Assembly (NCBI RefSeq): GCF_041296385.1
Contig: NC_091015.1
Span: forward strand, 55,060,345 to 55,124,344
Source of the DNA: Aphelocoma coerulescens
Taxonomy: Eukaryota > Chordata > Aves > Passeriformes > Corvidae
Direction of reading: 5' to 3'
Length of the DNA stretch: 64,000 bases
In this document: positions 1-11,076 of the stretch, piece after piece
Position numbering within the stretch: the stretch's first letter is position 1
Layout of the letters: every line of letters begins with the position of its first letter
Notes under the pieces: generated by a model
The model's input: the letters and a program-made list of their open reading frames with translations, nothing else
Told to the model about the DNA's origin: nothing
The model's database searches: none
Made by a program: the position numbers and the translations under genes

Positions 1-52
1 TACCAATATCCTGTTCCGTCAGCAGAAACACCTGAGTGATGCAATTGTGGAA
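1..52 (+). CDS. AVL9: AVL9 coding exon (5' end outside window)
   Basis: Encodes TNILFRQQKHLSDAIVE in the frame starting at base 2 and ends at GAA before a GT donor at 53. Phase 0 junction. Confidence 0.9.
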
Positions 53-3000
53 GTATGGATCTTTGCATCTGAGCTGGGGGGAGAGTGGGAGGAAGCTGAG
101 GTTCCATTTTAAACGTAGCTTTACAGTTTCACATATATGCCCGAGTTTTGAATTCTTTCCGTATGAAATAAATTCTCAGCTGCAGAAGTTTATTAAATTT
201 CTATGACTTGAGAGGACAGGGTTAGATAACCTGTGCAAAACTATTGTCCGTGGTTTTATACATGTCCAATATTTGAATTTGCAGGGCACTTGTTAAATTT
301 GTGTTGGTGGTGTAATTTTATTTTTCATGTCATGGGCTTTTTCATGGCTTTGTAGTGAGGTCTTCAAAAATAAGTGCTTGCAGATGAGACTCAGAAGCAG
401 GTACTGATTTGACTTCCTTCTGGTGTAATCAAGAGGGTAAAAACACGGTATCTTAAATACCCACAGTGTCACTTCTAGCAAATAGACACAACTATGTAAT
501 CAGCATCTGGTAACCTAAGATGGTTCCATGTAGGTAATCAACTTAAATAGAGGTGATAATCAAAAAGTACCATACTTCCCCTGCCAAACTTTCTGCCAAA
601 TCCTGTCAAATAAGCAGGGGGAGTGTGCCAGGGAAATGATCGAATTCTGGATATATCAGATATATCTGACTGTCTGAGAACAGTTAGTTCATTGTTTCTT
701 TGGCTATTTGTTTCTTGTTGGTATTTTGGGGGAGTGAGGGTTTAGATTTAGGTAGCAATATGTAGTAGTGTAAGTTTGTATAAGCAGTTTTGTTTAGATA
801 AATGTTTACCCTTGGAATTATTTCAAACAGATAGAAGATGCTCATGTACAAATCCACGATCCAGAACTCCGTAAGATCCTGAACCCAACAACTGCTGACC
901 TAAGATTTTCAGATTACTTGGTGAAGCATGTAACTGAGAACAGAGATGATGTGTTCCTTGATGGCACTGGATGGGAAGGAGGAGATGAGTGGATCAGGGC
1001 TCAGTTCAGTGCTTATCTTCATGCACTGCTTGCTGCTGTGCTGCAACCAGGTAGAACAGATACCTTGTCTAGGGATGGAGATGAGGGTGGACATGTCAAG
1101 CATTTGCTCTGTTGCTGTGTGGTCTGTCAGTGGATCTTCCTCTGCCTAAAGTTTCGTTTTAGGCTGCTTTTTCAGTTGTCTTTGTCTGTCCTTGCTGTTT
1201 CTTGACAAGCTTGTCATTAATCCTTAGTTCACAGCCTTACAGACACTTGTTACACTGTCTTCTTGATTTAATTGTTTTCCTCATAAGTAGAAGTATCTGA
1301 AACTTGTGTATGATGAGACTGTTACGAATCTGAGTGTCTTCTAGACTGTATTGCAACCTGAAGTTAATTTTGGGAAACTATGTGGATTCAAGGAGACATG
1401 AAGTTAAGCATCTGTTTTCAGGAAGTTTTGCTAGACTGTTGCAGCTCTTTTCCCTTCTTGCCATGGTCGTAAGTGGGGATTCACATAAGTGAAAAGTGTC
1501 ACCTACAGGCTTTATAAGCTTTTGTTTCCTGGAGCTCAACATTTTTTGCTTTACCTCAGAAGGAATTCTCTATGTTCCAACCTTTTGTGTGAATATAAGT
1601 AAAAGAATCAGTGGCTTTTATTTGTGGACAACGTTTAGTTTGCCCTGCACTCCCCTGTTAACTTCATTCTCATAATGATTTTTCTCTATTCACACTGATT
1701 CAATTCAGATTTTGTTTTGTGGTATTTGTGAGAAAACATGGAATTGAGAACCTGATTTTAAAGTCTGGAAGATGTCAAGTTCTTGGTCTGACAAAATTAA
1801 TATTTTTAGAGGATTACCAGAGTGATATGAAATATCAGGGTTTTCTGGGAACTCATACTACTTCACTGGCTGGCTGTTATTTCCTATACTCTTCAGTGTT
1901 TTAAAGGGGTTGTTGTTATGATAAGTTTATTCCACAGTATTTCCTAGTGCAGTTTTGGAGTGGATTTGGGAGTTACTAAGTTTGAGTGAGTAATAACAGT
2001 GCAGCAAGGCCCAGTGTATCTGACCAAAACCAATGCAAATGGTGTTTTGTTCTTGGTTGCTATGTGGCCATTCTCTTTCCTTTCCTGTCATTGCCCAGAG
2101 AAAAAGTCAAGAGATATATGCTTGGATTATTTTTTTCCCAGTTAAGCTCTTAGAGCTTTATAAATGAACTAAAAATAAGAAAAATAGTTTTTAGCTTTTT
2201 TTTTTTTTCCCCCCTCTTGTCCTGGTATTGTATATTTTTGACACTTTAAGCCATTTTTAAAGTACCCAGGTTTTTGTACTGAGTTCTAATTATTACTGAC
2301 TTGATAAGAGCCTGGAAAAATGCAATTTTTCTTTGCAAGAGAAAAAGTAATTTATCTTGTAATTATTACATCTCTAATGAATTTCTGCAAATTCTTGTCT
2401 TTATTTTAATTTATCAGACAATGAAAAGATTTTGTCAGACTTTGGAACAGCATTTGTAACAGCCTGGAAAAATACCCACAACTACAGAGTATGGAACAGC
2501 AACAAGCATCCAGCTCTTGCAGAGGTAAATTCTAGGTAAGGAAATTTTTTGGTATTTACTCTAATTCTGGGCAGTGGTTTTATGAAGAAAAACATATCCA
2601 GAGTCAGGAGAAGTGAAACTTGTTCAAGTTGATTGTCCGCTGTCCCCAGCTACAGAAAGTTTGTCATTCCTCAGGAAGTGTCCTCAGATGGTTCTCCTTT
2701 GTATTACTTAATCCCACATGTACAGGGAGTAGCTGTGTCCAAGGTTGTCACTGGTGGGGATAGAGGAGAGCTGGGCTTGGTACCAGTGTTGGCTGTGCAT
2801 GTGTTTTGTTTAGTGTTACTTTAGCATTTGTTTAGTTTTGTTTAGTATTACAGTACTGCAGGGAGTTTTGTTTGCTTTAACTTTGTCAGTTGCTGCAGTC
2901 TGAAAAAGGTTTTTCCTTAGACCTACAAAGCTCTTTTGGTCTACTTAGGAGATGTTTTTTATTTGCTCTGTGTTGCTGGAAGGAGGTGCTTTTGAATTAG

Positions 3001-6000
3001 TGTGAAAAGGTTGTTAATATCTCGTCTGTAAATAGAAGACATCTTACAGGTAGTTAATGAGAAATCTATTGCTGAATAGTCACTGCAACCCAGACTTCTG
3101 GGTGACAGAGTGACAGAGTAGTGCATCTGCAAAATATTTTTTAATTTTTTTTTTTTTTTGGTAAAGCACAGAGGGGAGTACAGCTAATAATTACAGATAC
3201 AGATTCATCATGAAAAAGAAATTAATGTTTTCTTGGGTTTTTCCTCCTCTTCTAGCCATCCATTCCAGGGACAGTACTCTGTATCAGATGTTAAGTTAAG
3301 ATTGTCACAGTAAGTACATAGTACCTTGATTTGTATTTTTTAAAAGTGTGGTCAAATATCAATAACTCTATGACTGTTGCTATCATGAACTAGACAAGAT
3401 AGTATTCTAATTGGCCATCTTCATGAAACTATACTCACTGTTCTCTCAAAACATCACCACATCTAAAGATGAAACATTGGCCTGAAATAAATAATAATTT
3501 TTAAAAAAAGGCTAATGCGCTATTTTGTGTTGGACTTTACATAATAGAGCCTTGATTTTTTTGCATTGCAATTATAAGGCTTTTGTATGTGTATCTTTAA
3601 TTTGTCAGCTAAAGCTGTTAAAACTTCTGTCAGTGATTTGACGTTAGATCTCACTATTAGGAGACAACAACTTTTTTTTTCTTTCTAATTAGCTGTTTTT
3701 TAACAATGCTAGTACAGCATTGTTCTAAAACTCAAAGTTCACTGAATGCATACTGAGATGTGGTTCAGTTCCTTCAATTTACAAGTTACAATGAGTTTTT
3801 TGTAGTTTCTTATTGAACCAGACTCAGCTGAACTGTGAGTTGATCTCAACTGCTGCCTTTAGAATTCAAGCCTAAAATTCAGTGGTACTTGTTTTTTCTG
3901 TAGCTGTTCAGCTCTAACTGAAGCCAGAATTCAGCCTGGGGTTTATGCACCAGGCAAAAAGGATTCTTTTCTCACTTAGCTGTGCTGACCATAAAACAAC
4001 AGTCTCTCTTCTCTCTCTTATTAATGGATGATCTTTCTACAAAGACTTAATCTGAAAGCTTTGGAGGTGTCTGTAATATTGTCCTGGTTTTGTCCCCTTG
4101 TGTGAAAGGGGAGTTACTAACTCTTCTGGGTATTGTGAGATCAATGTAAAAGGACCAGTAGTTCTTAGTGTGCTTCAAATAATAAGTATTTTTACAACAG
4201 TGCCTTTATTCTGCAGGTGGGACTTTGGTACCAGATCCTCATCAAAATTACTTGCCTTTGCAAATTGAGCCTAAACTTGGTTTTGGTGTATTCTGTTCTT
4301 TCTGCTTTTTCCATCTACATTGAAGATTTTTGGAAGTGGGAAAAGAATGTGGCCTGATGTTGAGTTTCACATTAATGAGTTTGCAAAGCCTGAAAAGACT
4401 TGAAAGTTACAATTTAAAACTAAATGAGATTATTTTCAAGTGATTGTACTTTTGCAGTAGAACTGATTGCTTTTGTGCTTTTCTTTCCAAATAATGATAG
4501 TGTCTGTCATTTTCTTGCATTTCTTTAACAAAAGCATGAATGTAAACTGTCCTTGATCAAAAAGTTAATCTTAGAGACAAAGGTACAAAGAAAACTCTAT
4601 TTAGAAAAAAAAGGACTGATCAGTTACTGTTCTGTTTAAAGGTTATGTATTGGAGCTAAGAATTCCCAAAACCACTGCAAATCTGACTTTGTAATTCAGA
4701 TCATAAATGCATTTTGGTAAACATTTAGGAGAGATTGATTGAGTATTGGAATGGGCTACCCAGGGAGGTGGTAGAGTCCCCATCCCTGGAGGTGTTTAAG
4801 GAGTGACTGGACACAGTGCTCAGTTGGTTGACAGGGTGGTGTTCAGCCATGGGTTGGACTCGATCTCAAAGGTCTTTTCCAACCCCATAGAGTCTGTGAA
4901 AGGTTTAAAGTGTGCTGTATAAGAATGAACCATTGGGTGTTTTGATTTCCTGTCCTGCTGGCAGCATCTTTTCATCCTCTGAGACGCTTGCCTAATGCTT
5001 GTGGATGAGTGCAGGAATTGGGCTTGACCATATACATGAACTATATATATGTATGCTCTGTAAATCTGTGTGTAATGATACATACTTTAACTAGTTTATT
5101 TACACCTGGGAGTAATAAGAAGTCAGTCACCTAACAGTCTTCAGTATCTCTCTTGTTTAGCTCAGTGCAAAACAGTGAACGTGGAAAGAAGATTGGAAAT
5201 GTGATGGTTTCTACCAGCCGGAATGTGGTACAAACGGGAAAAGCTGTAGGTAAGAAATCTATTTAAAATCAGTTTACATCTAAGCCAGATCCTTTTTTGA
5301 AGAAGCATCCCATTTCTCAGCTGTATTTTGTTTTTGTCCAAGTGTACTTTATAACATGCACAAATCAGAGCAACATTTTGAAGGCTAAAGCTGCTGATTG
5401 AGGCCCCATATATTGTGTAACAGTGGAAAGAGAAGCAGCTAGACAAAGAAATTAGTGTACATTCCTTTTCCAGTGTGGCCTGGAGATAAATATGGGAAGA
5501 GAGATATTCAGGTAAGAGATCCCATGTAATTTGGTAAATACTTTGACCATACCACCATCTGCATTGAGTTATTCTCAACTTTGATATCACTTTGACTGAA
5601 ACTATACAAAGCTGGTTGAGATCAGAAAAAGTCCTTGTGTCAGTTTCTGCAGATTTTGCAGCAGTCTGTAATTTTCTGAAAAAGCACTTGTTGCACTTGA
5701 ACAGGGCCATCATCACGGTGTCATCTTGCAGTGTGACATAATGGGTGTTCACTTGTTTAAGGGTCTGATAGTTGTTTGGCAGTAGCTGTGCCAAAAATTG
5801 TTTAACTTTCTCTTTTATTCCGTTGGAGTCTGTTTTTTCTTTTTGCTGTGGTGCACTCTGGCCAGGAGTGCCTTTCAGCCCGAAGTCTACCAAGCCCTCC
5901 CAGCCAAAGGACATCATAGGCCGTTTCTGCTGAGCTACCGTGTTCAAGTTCTTTGAATATTTTCTGGCACAGACTCTGGAATTGGATTTTAAATCCCAAA

Positions 6001-6198
6001 TTGGACAACTAATTGAGTAATTTTTAAATTAAAAAAAAAATATTTCCTTGTAGCAACTCAGTAAAGATAACACTTCACTACTGATCTTTGTTTTGTATTG
6101 CAGGTCAGTCTGTTGGAGGAGCCTTCACAAGTGCAAAATCAGCTATGTCATCCTGGTTCTCCACTTTCACACAGTCAACCCAAAGCCTTGGGGACTAA
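1..6198 (+). CDS. AVL9: AVL9, 3' part (late secretory pathway protein, DENN-related), partial
   Basis: C-terminal part of AVL9, a conserved protein of the AVL9/DENND6 group linked to late secretory traffic and to epithelial polarity and migration in vertebrates. Six coding exons are visible: 1-52, 831-1050, 2418-2535, 3256-3309, 5161-5249 and 6104-6198. Each is bounded by GT/AG and the phases agree across every junction, giving about 208 residues to a TAA at 6196-6198. Recognisable stretches are ILFRQQKHLSDAIVE, IHDPELRK.LNPTTADLRF, a run around DDVFLDGTGWEGGDEWIRAQF, and IGNVMV.TSRNVVQTGKAVGQSVGGAF, which agree closely with the vertebrate protein as I know it. The upstream two thirds lie outside the window. 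The extreme C-terminus (FTQSTQSLGD) is shorter than the human end, which continues past QSL. Identity is very secure; the exact 3' end of the transcript is not. Confidence 0.96.
53..830 (+). other. AVL9: AVL9 intron
   Basis: Intron between the first two visible AVL9 exons, GT at 53 to AG at 830. No repeat, RNA gene or credible coding signal seen. Confidence 0.85.
831..1050 (+). CDS. AVL9: AVL9 coding exon
   Basis: Acceptor CAG ends at 830 and the donor GT is at 1051. It encodes IEDAHVQIHDPELRK through AYLHALLAAVLQP and carries the highly conserved FLDGTGWEGGDEWIRAQF block. Ends in phase 1 (the G of GAC). Confidence 0.96.
1051..2417 (+). other. AVL9: AVL9 intron
   Basis: GT-AG intron. Nothing else recognised in it apart from a short pyrimidine run near 2197-2216. 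Confidence 0.85.
2418..2535 (+). CDS. AVL9: AVL9 coding exon
   Basis: Acceptor CAG ends at 2417. It encodes DNEKILSDFGTAFVTAWKNT, then HNYRVWNSNKHPALAEVNS. An in-frame GAG|GTAAAT at 2522-2528 could be mistaken for the donor. The AG|GTAAGG at 2535 keeps the expected NxxHPF sequence and the phase, so I prefer it. Confidence 0.93.
2536..3255 (+). other. AVL9: AVL9 intron
   Basis: GT-AG intron with a short poly-T run near 3146-3159. Nothing else recognised. Confidence 0.85.
3256..3309 (+). CDS. AVL9: AVL9 coding exon (54 bp)
   Basis: Follows a pyrimidine-rich acceptor (TCTTCTAG). It encodes (S)HPFQGQYSVSDVKLRLS and ends CA|GTAAGT in phase 2. Confidence 0.94.
3310..5160 (+). other. AVL9: AVL9 intron with CR1 insertion
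   Basis: GT-AG intron. It contains one CR1 LINE 3'-end fragment at about 4743-4900 and is otherwise unremarkable. Confidence 0.85.
4743..4900 (+). mobile_element. CR1 LINE 3'-end fragment
   Basis: Matches the 3' end of avian CR1: TGGAATGGGCTACCCAGGGA, then a 'CCATCCCTGGAGGTGTTTAAG' type run, 'TGGACTCGATCTCAAAGGTC' and 'TTCCAACCCCATAGAGTCTG'. The reverse-transcriptase region is absent, as expected for a 5'-truncated copy. Sense orientation to AVL9, inside an intron. Confidence 0.88.
5161..5249 (+). CDS. AVL9: AVL9 coding exon
   Basis: Acceptor TTGTTTAG ends at 5160. It encodes (H)SVQNSERGKKIGNVMVSTSR, then NVVQTGKAV, with donor GTAG|GTAAGA. Confidence 0.95.
5162..6008 (-). other. Unexplained open reading frame antisense to the last AVL9 intron
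   Basis: The minus strand is open for 261 codons (5947 down to 5162), and a second frame with an ATG at 6008 overlaps its start. The first about 120 residues have a mixed, protein-like composition (for example KEKVKQFLAQLLPNNYQTLK); the end runs through the antisense of an AVL9 exon. I do not recognise the product. I see no promoter, splice site or poly(A) tail in the expected position. It may be an old processed copy of another gene, or simply a chance frame. Confidence 0.2.
6104..6198 (+). CDS. AVL9: AVL9 terminal coding exon with stop codon
   Basis: Acceptor TATTGCAG ends at 6103. It encodes GQSVGGAFTSAKSAMSSWFS, then TFTQSTQSLGD and TAA at 6196-6198. Confidence 0.94.
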
Positions 6199-9100
6199 AT
6201 GCTGGTTTGGCAGAATGCTGCTGGCTATTTCAGGTGCAATCTTTCTCTGAGCTGTAAAAATACCACTCCAAAATGTAGGAGGGGAGATTAACTACCCAGG
6301 ACCAAAATAAGGTATATGTTGCTTGCAAGCAGATGTGGAATGTCATTATTCACTTTTCCTAGAGGTATAGAAGAATGGTGTCACCATACAATGGGATGGC
6401 ATTTGCAGTATATTGGTTATATTTAAAATGACTACTTCTCTTTAAAACTGAGCCTTTATAAAGACATTAGCAAACAGGGCTTGTTGCAAGCCAAATGTGT
6501 TTGACTTTAGATTTGTACATTTTCTTGGATGTTGAAGATATTTATGTAAAGTAGTTCTATTTTTCAATCCAGATAGCCAAATGTTTGTGAATTATTGTTA
6601 GAAATAAGCAGAATATAAATAATAATTCCTCTTTTAGGCTGGATTTGAGAGAATCTCTGCAACCCTTAAAGGGTGGAATTTTCATGCTTTTACCTGCAAA
6701 TTAAAATCAACAAGGTGTAGAGTAAGACTCTGGCTGACAAGGGTTTTTTTTCCTCTATCCTCTGTATCCATGTAGAGTTGTTTGAATTAATCTGTCTCTA
6801 GCTCTCTAGCGTCTCGAAATCTGTGTGACAGTTGCAAAATCAGTAGTTTTTTTCAAGTTATGCAGTAGACCTTCATACCTTTGCATATATTTTGGCTGAG
6901 TTTTTCCCCTGGGATGTGAATGGGATTCCAGTTGGAGAGATCTCTTCAGGGAAAGTATTACAAAGCATTTCTCCCAAATTGGGATTGGATCACAGACAGT
7001 TTTGTGAGGTCTTGCTCTGTTAGGATGTAATTACAACATTAATGTAGTTGCATACATATGAATATGAAGTATTAAACCCACCCAAAACTAGCACAGTAGC
7101 AGACTCTGCATGTTTTGGGTTTTTTTTCCCCAGTAAAGTTATGAGGACTCTTCCAAATGAAAATCAGCTATGTGGATTTTCTGTGTCGACTCAGGGAATG
7201 TGCTGGTTGAATAATTGCTTTCTTCATAAGGAAAGCAACACTAGAATTGAGAGAAACTAGAACAGCTCAGTTCATATCCTTGTGTGAAGAAATATACTAG
7301 TTTATTTGAAAAGATGTGGCATAATGCTGTATTTCCAATGTACCATGCATGTGGTGTCTTCTGTATGCAAGCGTATTGCACTTCCCACATTTCTTGGTTC
7401 CAAGGGAGATTATTTCCTGTTTTCTTGCAATGTGTGTGCCTCTCTATGCCTTCTGACATCCCCACATGTTGCTCTTAACATTTTCTACATTACATTATCA
7501 AGTGTTCCAACTTTTGTGTATCAAAAGGCTCTTAGTTTATTGCCTCATCAGTATCTGTCAGCATTTTGCCGTGTTCTTTTCTGGGGCCAAGATTTGTAGT
7601 CATGGTTATTTTTCCTGTTCCTCAAATAAAATGGAGCAGCTGTACAAGAGATAAACAAGAAGGCTTGAATGTCTTTAGGAAATTGTGTTTTAATTCCTTC
7701 TGTGCATTTGTAAAGCTAGTAGAAAAGCCACACTTGCATCACATTGTCGCTGTCCAGCAACTCGGTTGTCAGTTTTTTTGCTTCAGTGATTTGAAAACAT
7801 GGGATCTGGTTTAAAGCCTTCTTTTAATTTTTTTTCCAGGACAGACTAGATAGAATGACTGTGGAAAACCTGAAAGTAAACAGCTAGTTTGAATAGTTTG
7901 ATTTGAGAAGGGCAGAAAGGCCCCTAAAGCTCTACTAATTTATTGCTTCTGACACACAAGTAAGATGTATCTATCAAACTGCAGCTATTGCTCCTGGTCT
8001 TTATGTGTCTTTGTATATCTCCTAAAACTTCTGATGCTCTTTTCTGTTTTATTCCACAACTCTGTAATAGACATTTATATATTTTCAAAGACTAGGTATT
8101 ACTTTATATGCAGTGAAGTAAGACTAGAGCTGTTTATTCATGGTGTGTCTAGAGCTGTTTGATTCAGCATGCAGATAAGAAAATAACCCAAAATAATCAC
8201 TTGCTTTTGTGAAATGACTAATGTATTATCTGCTGTTTGGGATTTAAGTGGTCAGGGTCCATGTTGTAATAAAGACTGAAAAGAGGTCCATAAGGGATTT
8301 AAGTACCTATAAAACTAACTTCAGCAACTTAAGGCATACCTAGGTAGATTTAGGCTTAGGAGCTCGCAATGGTGAGTTCTAGAAGCCAGGCAAGTGGTTG
8401 GTATTTATGTGTACAAGCTGTAGAAGCAGGACCTTCAAGGATCCCTTTTCAATATCCTTGTCTTTGTCACCTCCTAACCTGAGGTTTTTCTGTTGAATTC
8501 TCAGATGCTCCAAATTTATATGGCAAATTTGTTAGCTCTCGGCATTCCCCTTATTCCCACAGATCCCCTCACTGGCCTAGGGGTTTTAGAAAGCTGACCT
8601 TTGTTTGTTTGTTTGTTTTCTGGTGGATTAATCTGAGGAAAGACAGAACAAGGTGCCCTCATCAGCTGCTTGTTGCTTTGAACAGTGACTCTGTTGTCAT
8701 ACTCCACAATTTTTCTCCTATGGCCAAGAAAAGACCAGACAGATCTTTCTCTGCAGCCTTTTTCTCCCTGTCCCCGCTGTCTCTGTTGTGGAAGCAAACA
8801 TACAACCTGATTAAGAGTATTTTCCTTTCTTTACAAATGACAGAATAAAAAACTTTTATTACTCTTCAGTCTTTTTAAGAACTGGTACCCTGCTAGCAAG
8901 TTGGACTCAGATTTAAACTCAGATTTAAACAGTGATTAAGACTCATGGAGAGTGGGTGGAGATGAAGGGATCTTCATAATTAGTTGTCTTCATTAACATC
9001 TACGTTTGCTCTCCAGCATTTGCTTAAGCTTACTTTTGGGTTGTAGGAAGGCATGCAGCCACTGAGGTTCATCTAAGCTCATGTAGTTCTCTTCTTAATT

Positions 9101-11076
9101 TAATGCTTGTAACCTCTTTAGTTAAATCCAATGCAAATGCAAGTTATTTTCCTCTCCTCTGTTTTAAAATTTCCAGTGCAGGCATTATTAATTATTCAGA
9201 AAGATTTAGGCAGTCGACTTCCATTTCAAAAGCCCTGACATCCATTTCTGCACCATAAGAAACAATGGGTCCTAAGTGAATTGGTGATAGTGCCTCTAAT
9301 CAGTCAGCTGTGAAGGTATTGTTACAGCTCTGTCGTGATTTGATGTTGCAAAGGTATTTCTGGCTGTCAACATGCAGCACACACTGACTTACAGGTAACA
9401 CAATAGCACACCTCTCAACTTTCTGTCATCACAGGCATCAACCTCAGCTTTTCGTCTGAGCCAGCATTTGAGGAACTGCCTGTTGAGCAGAGATATGAGA
9501 TGTGAGTCCCCAAAACCCCACAAGACTTAAGTATTGCTGACCTTATATTTCATTTGACTGAAGTGTTCAGCATCTTTCATCAGTTATTTTCATGTCATAA
9601 CCTTAATTCCTGTACACATCTCACATCAGTTTCCTCAAATGTCACAATTTAATTAGAACTTTTAGGTCAGTGTTCCTGGTACATTGCACTTGTTTGACTT
9701 TGTACTTCTGTTTTAAGCACCTTTGTAATTAAATATAATATTTTGCATAAATGAGCTTCTGATTTCCATACAAATTATTACTAAGCAAAGAAACTAATGT
9801 GGCAGTATTTAATTGTAGAAGTGAAGGTGTGAATGCAGTTTTTAAACATAGAAACTATTGCTTGATAATTGAACATAAAAGTAATGTATTTGATTTTTCT
9901 TGTGCTGCTTGAAAAATAAAATACATCCAGCCTGTTAAAAGTTCTGTCTGCTCAAAAAGCTGTATTATTTTAATAAATTAATTCCACCAGAAGACATTTG
10001 CAGGCATCTGGTTTTGATATTGGTAGCTGCTTGTAATTCACTGGCAGTCTTTTTGAAATTTGTCTTCCATTTAAACTGATTATGGATGCTGCTTTTTGCA
10101 AATTTATGACAAGAGGATCCTCTAGTGAGACTTTTTATTCCCTGTGGGGTGCTGCTTGTTGTGAATTGATTGAAGTCCTCAGGAGGTCACAGACCTCTCT
10201 TACATCGATAAGAATTTCAAGTGTAACTAAAATTTTGGTGTAGATTTAGCTTCAAAGTAACTTGTAGTTTCTGTGGATTGTGACATCTGGTCAAAATCAA
10301 GATGCTGTGTAAATTAATTGCTGCACATCCAGTTCTCTGCCATAGTGAGCTGTTTTAAAACATCAGAACTTCTACTGCAGCTGTTGCTGTACCTGTCTGA
10401 GAACAATTTGGTAAATGGGTGCTTCCAGAAGGAGGAAACCAACTGCCTTGGGTAAGATTTAAATGTAAATTAGACAAAGGTTATGTCTAGAGAATGGTTG
10501 CAATTCCCTAAAATTTGTTAAGGTTTTTCTGACTGTGTGCAAGTAGTTGTGCAAAGACACTGAAAGATAAATTTACATTGTGTTTTTTATGCACTGCAAT
10601 TCCACTTTCTTGCAGGTGTTTGGTTTTCATTAAAAAGGGCAACATGGAGAGTATTCATTAAAGGGAGAAACACTACATTATTGTGTTATGATTAAAGATG
10701 TATGACAAATTGCTTCATGGTGTTTTGAGTCTTTAATGCTGTATTAGGTAAGGGACTGACTTAAAAAGCAGGCACAGAGCTTTACTTGTGTGATGTTTCT
10801 GGTCTTGACCCCATTCCTTTACAACCATCAGAAGCAGTGTTTGGATTCATTAAAAAATATGGAGATGGATCTCTTCTGTCAGTTAAATAGTGACCCTTAC
10901 TCAGATTACCTTATTCCCTGTAAAATGACATCATGTGTGCATAACATGTGTGCATCTGTACACAGGTGGCTTAATCTCAGTTGGAATGGAACTTGGAAGT
11001 CTAGCTGTCTTGAGTCAAAATTGTTTAATCCATACATTGCTCCTCTTGTAATAATACCTCAAAATCAACTAATAAA
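6199..11076 (+). other. AVL9: Candidate AVL9 3' UTR region with several poly(A) signals
   Basis: Non-coding sequence after the AVL9 stop. AATAAA occurs on the sense strand at 7625-7630, 8268-8273, 8844-8849, 9915-9920 and 11071-11076. Human AVL9 has a multi-kilobase 3' UTR, so one of the distal sites is plausible, but the sequence alone cannot choose. Small frames within this stretch show no family resemblance. Confidence 0.45.
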
